Below, piece after piece: positions 6,738-6,925 of a DNA stretch of 6,925 bases (position 1 is its first letter; every line of letters starts with the position of its first letter). Source of the DNA: Anaerolineae bacterium (GTDB lineage Bacteria > Chloroflexota > Anaerolineae > 4572-78 > J111). The notes beneath the pieces were generated by a model. The model had not been told where the DNA came from. It did not search any database and saw only the letters and a program-made list of their open reading frames with translations. The DNA lies in the NCBI GenBank assembly GCA_023382535.1, contig JAHDWA010000176.1, positions 1 to 6,925 on the forward strand, read 5' to 3'. The position numbers were made by a program, and so were the translations under genes.

Positions 6738-6774
6738 AGTTAAGTCCACTAAATATTTAAGTGCTTTTAACTAT
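6736..6774. promoter_or_regulatory. Predicted MarR operator (concentric palindrome)
   Basis: Outer arms ATAGTTAA (6736-6743) and TTAACTAT (6767-6774) are perfect 8-base reverse complements. Inner arms CACT (6747-6750) and AGTG (6760-6763), plus AA/TT between them, share the same centre at 6755. The element covers the marR start codon on one side and the predicted -10 box on the other, so bound protein would block RNA polymerase. Binding by this MarR is inferred from position and symmetry. Confidence 0.6.
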
Positions 6775-6798
6775 ATCAGGTACTTTACCGGTTAGCAA
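6770..6798 (-). promoter_or_regulatory. Predicted sigma70-type promoter of the marR-exporter operon
   Basis: On the minus strand TTGCTA (6798-6793) and TATAGT (6775-6770) are separated by 17 bases, and TGA directly before the -10 makes an extended -10 (TGnTATAGT). The start of transcription would fall near 6763, about 26 bases before the marR ATG. The -10 overlaps the right arm of the palindrome. Confidence 0.6.
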
Positions 6799-6864
6799 AT
6801 GTGTTTTAGAAATTTGGCTGAAAAGAGCAAGAGGAGTTTAGTATTAGAAAGTCATACGCAGGGG

Positions 6865-6896
6865 AAAAGAAAAAAAGGTCTTTTTGGCGATGACCT
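6865..6896 (-). terminator. Probable terminator at the 3' end of the 5S rRNA gene
   Basis: On the minus strand AGGTC (6896-6892) and GACCT (6880-6876) can pair around an 11-base loop, and seven Ts, a C and four more Ts follow. The left arm belongs to the 5S 3' end, so this stem competes with the 5S fold; the T-rich tract just after a 5S gene is itself the typical termination position. Confidence 0.5.
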
Positions 6897-6925
6897 ACTC
6901 TCCCAGAGGGTCGCCCCTCAAGTAC
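6885..6925 (-). rRNA. rrf: 5S ribosomal RNA, 3' portion (gene continues beyond the right edge)
   Basis: Read on the minus strand the last 41 bases contain GGGGCGACCCTC, then TGGGAGAGTAGGTC and end ATCGCCA. This is the conserved 3' third of bacterial 5S rRNA (helix IV/loop E region, then the GAGAGTAGG segment and the 3' strand of helix I). The 3' end is placed at about 6885 by the expected GCCA end; it could differ by a base or two. The 5' two thirds are outside the window. The gene points towards marR on the same strand. Confidence 0.88.

Overview
The window looks like an ordinary chromosomal segment of a free-living bacterium with moderate to fairly high GC. The branching-enzyme-like GH13 protein, the GYD-domain protein, the NarL-like lone receiver domain, the heterodimeric ABC exporter and the heptanucleotide repeats in a spacer would suit a Chloroflexota (Anaerolineae-like) genome. 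That assignment is a weak inference; no marker gene here settles it. The right edge runs into a 5S rRNA gene, a common place for an assembly to break.

Layout: positions 1-1152 (+) hold the C-terminal part of a GH13 glucan-active enzyme that begins before the window, followed by a strong intrinsic terminator (1179-1230). Everything else is on the minus strand. A small GC-rich GYD-domain gene (1309-1635) and an AT-rich stand-alone, degenerate response-regulator receiver gene (1750-2133, with its own sigma70-like promoter) sit between the GH13 gene and the main operon. The main operon reads right to left: marR regulator (6285-6737), first ABC exporter half (4327-6243, TTG start) and second ABC exporter half (2247-4217). 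Upstream of it are a TTGCTA-N17-TATAGT promoter and a concentric palindrome that spans the promoter and the marR start codon. At the far right is the 3' end of a 5S rRNA gene (6885-6925) with a T-rich termination signal.

How the genes work together: the two ABC proteins each carry six predicted membrane helices and one nucleotide-binding domain. Their deviations from consensus are complementary. The first has Asp instead of the catalytic Glu and Gln instead of the switch His. The second has an intact catalytic site but LSQGQ instead of LSGGQ. Pairing the two gives one consensus ATP site and one degenerate site, the arrangement known from asymmetric heterodimeric exporters such as TM287/288, LmrCD and BmrCD. 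The MarR protein very probably represses this operon by binding the palindrome and releases it when it binds a ligand, perhaps a compound the pump exports. The substrate cannot be read from the sequence.

I found no clearly undescribed system. The items most worth a second look are the exporter's complementary active-site degeneracy, the marR operator architecture, the receiver lacking its acidic pair, and the heptad repeat lying between two in-frame, SD-preceded starts of the second exporter gene.
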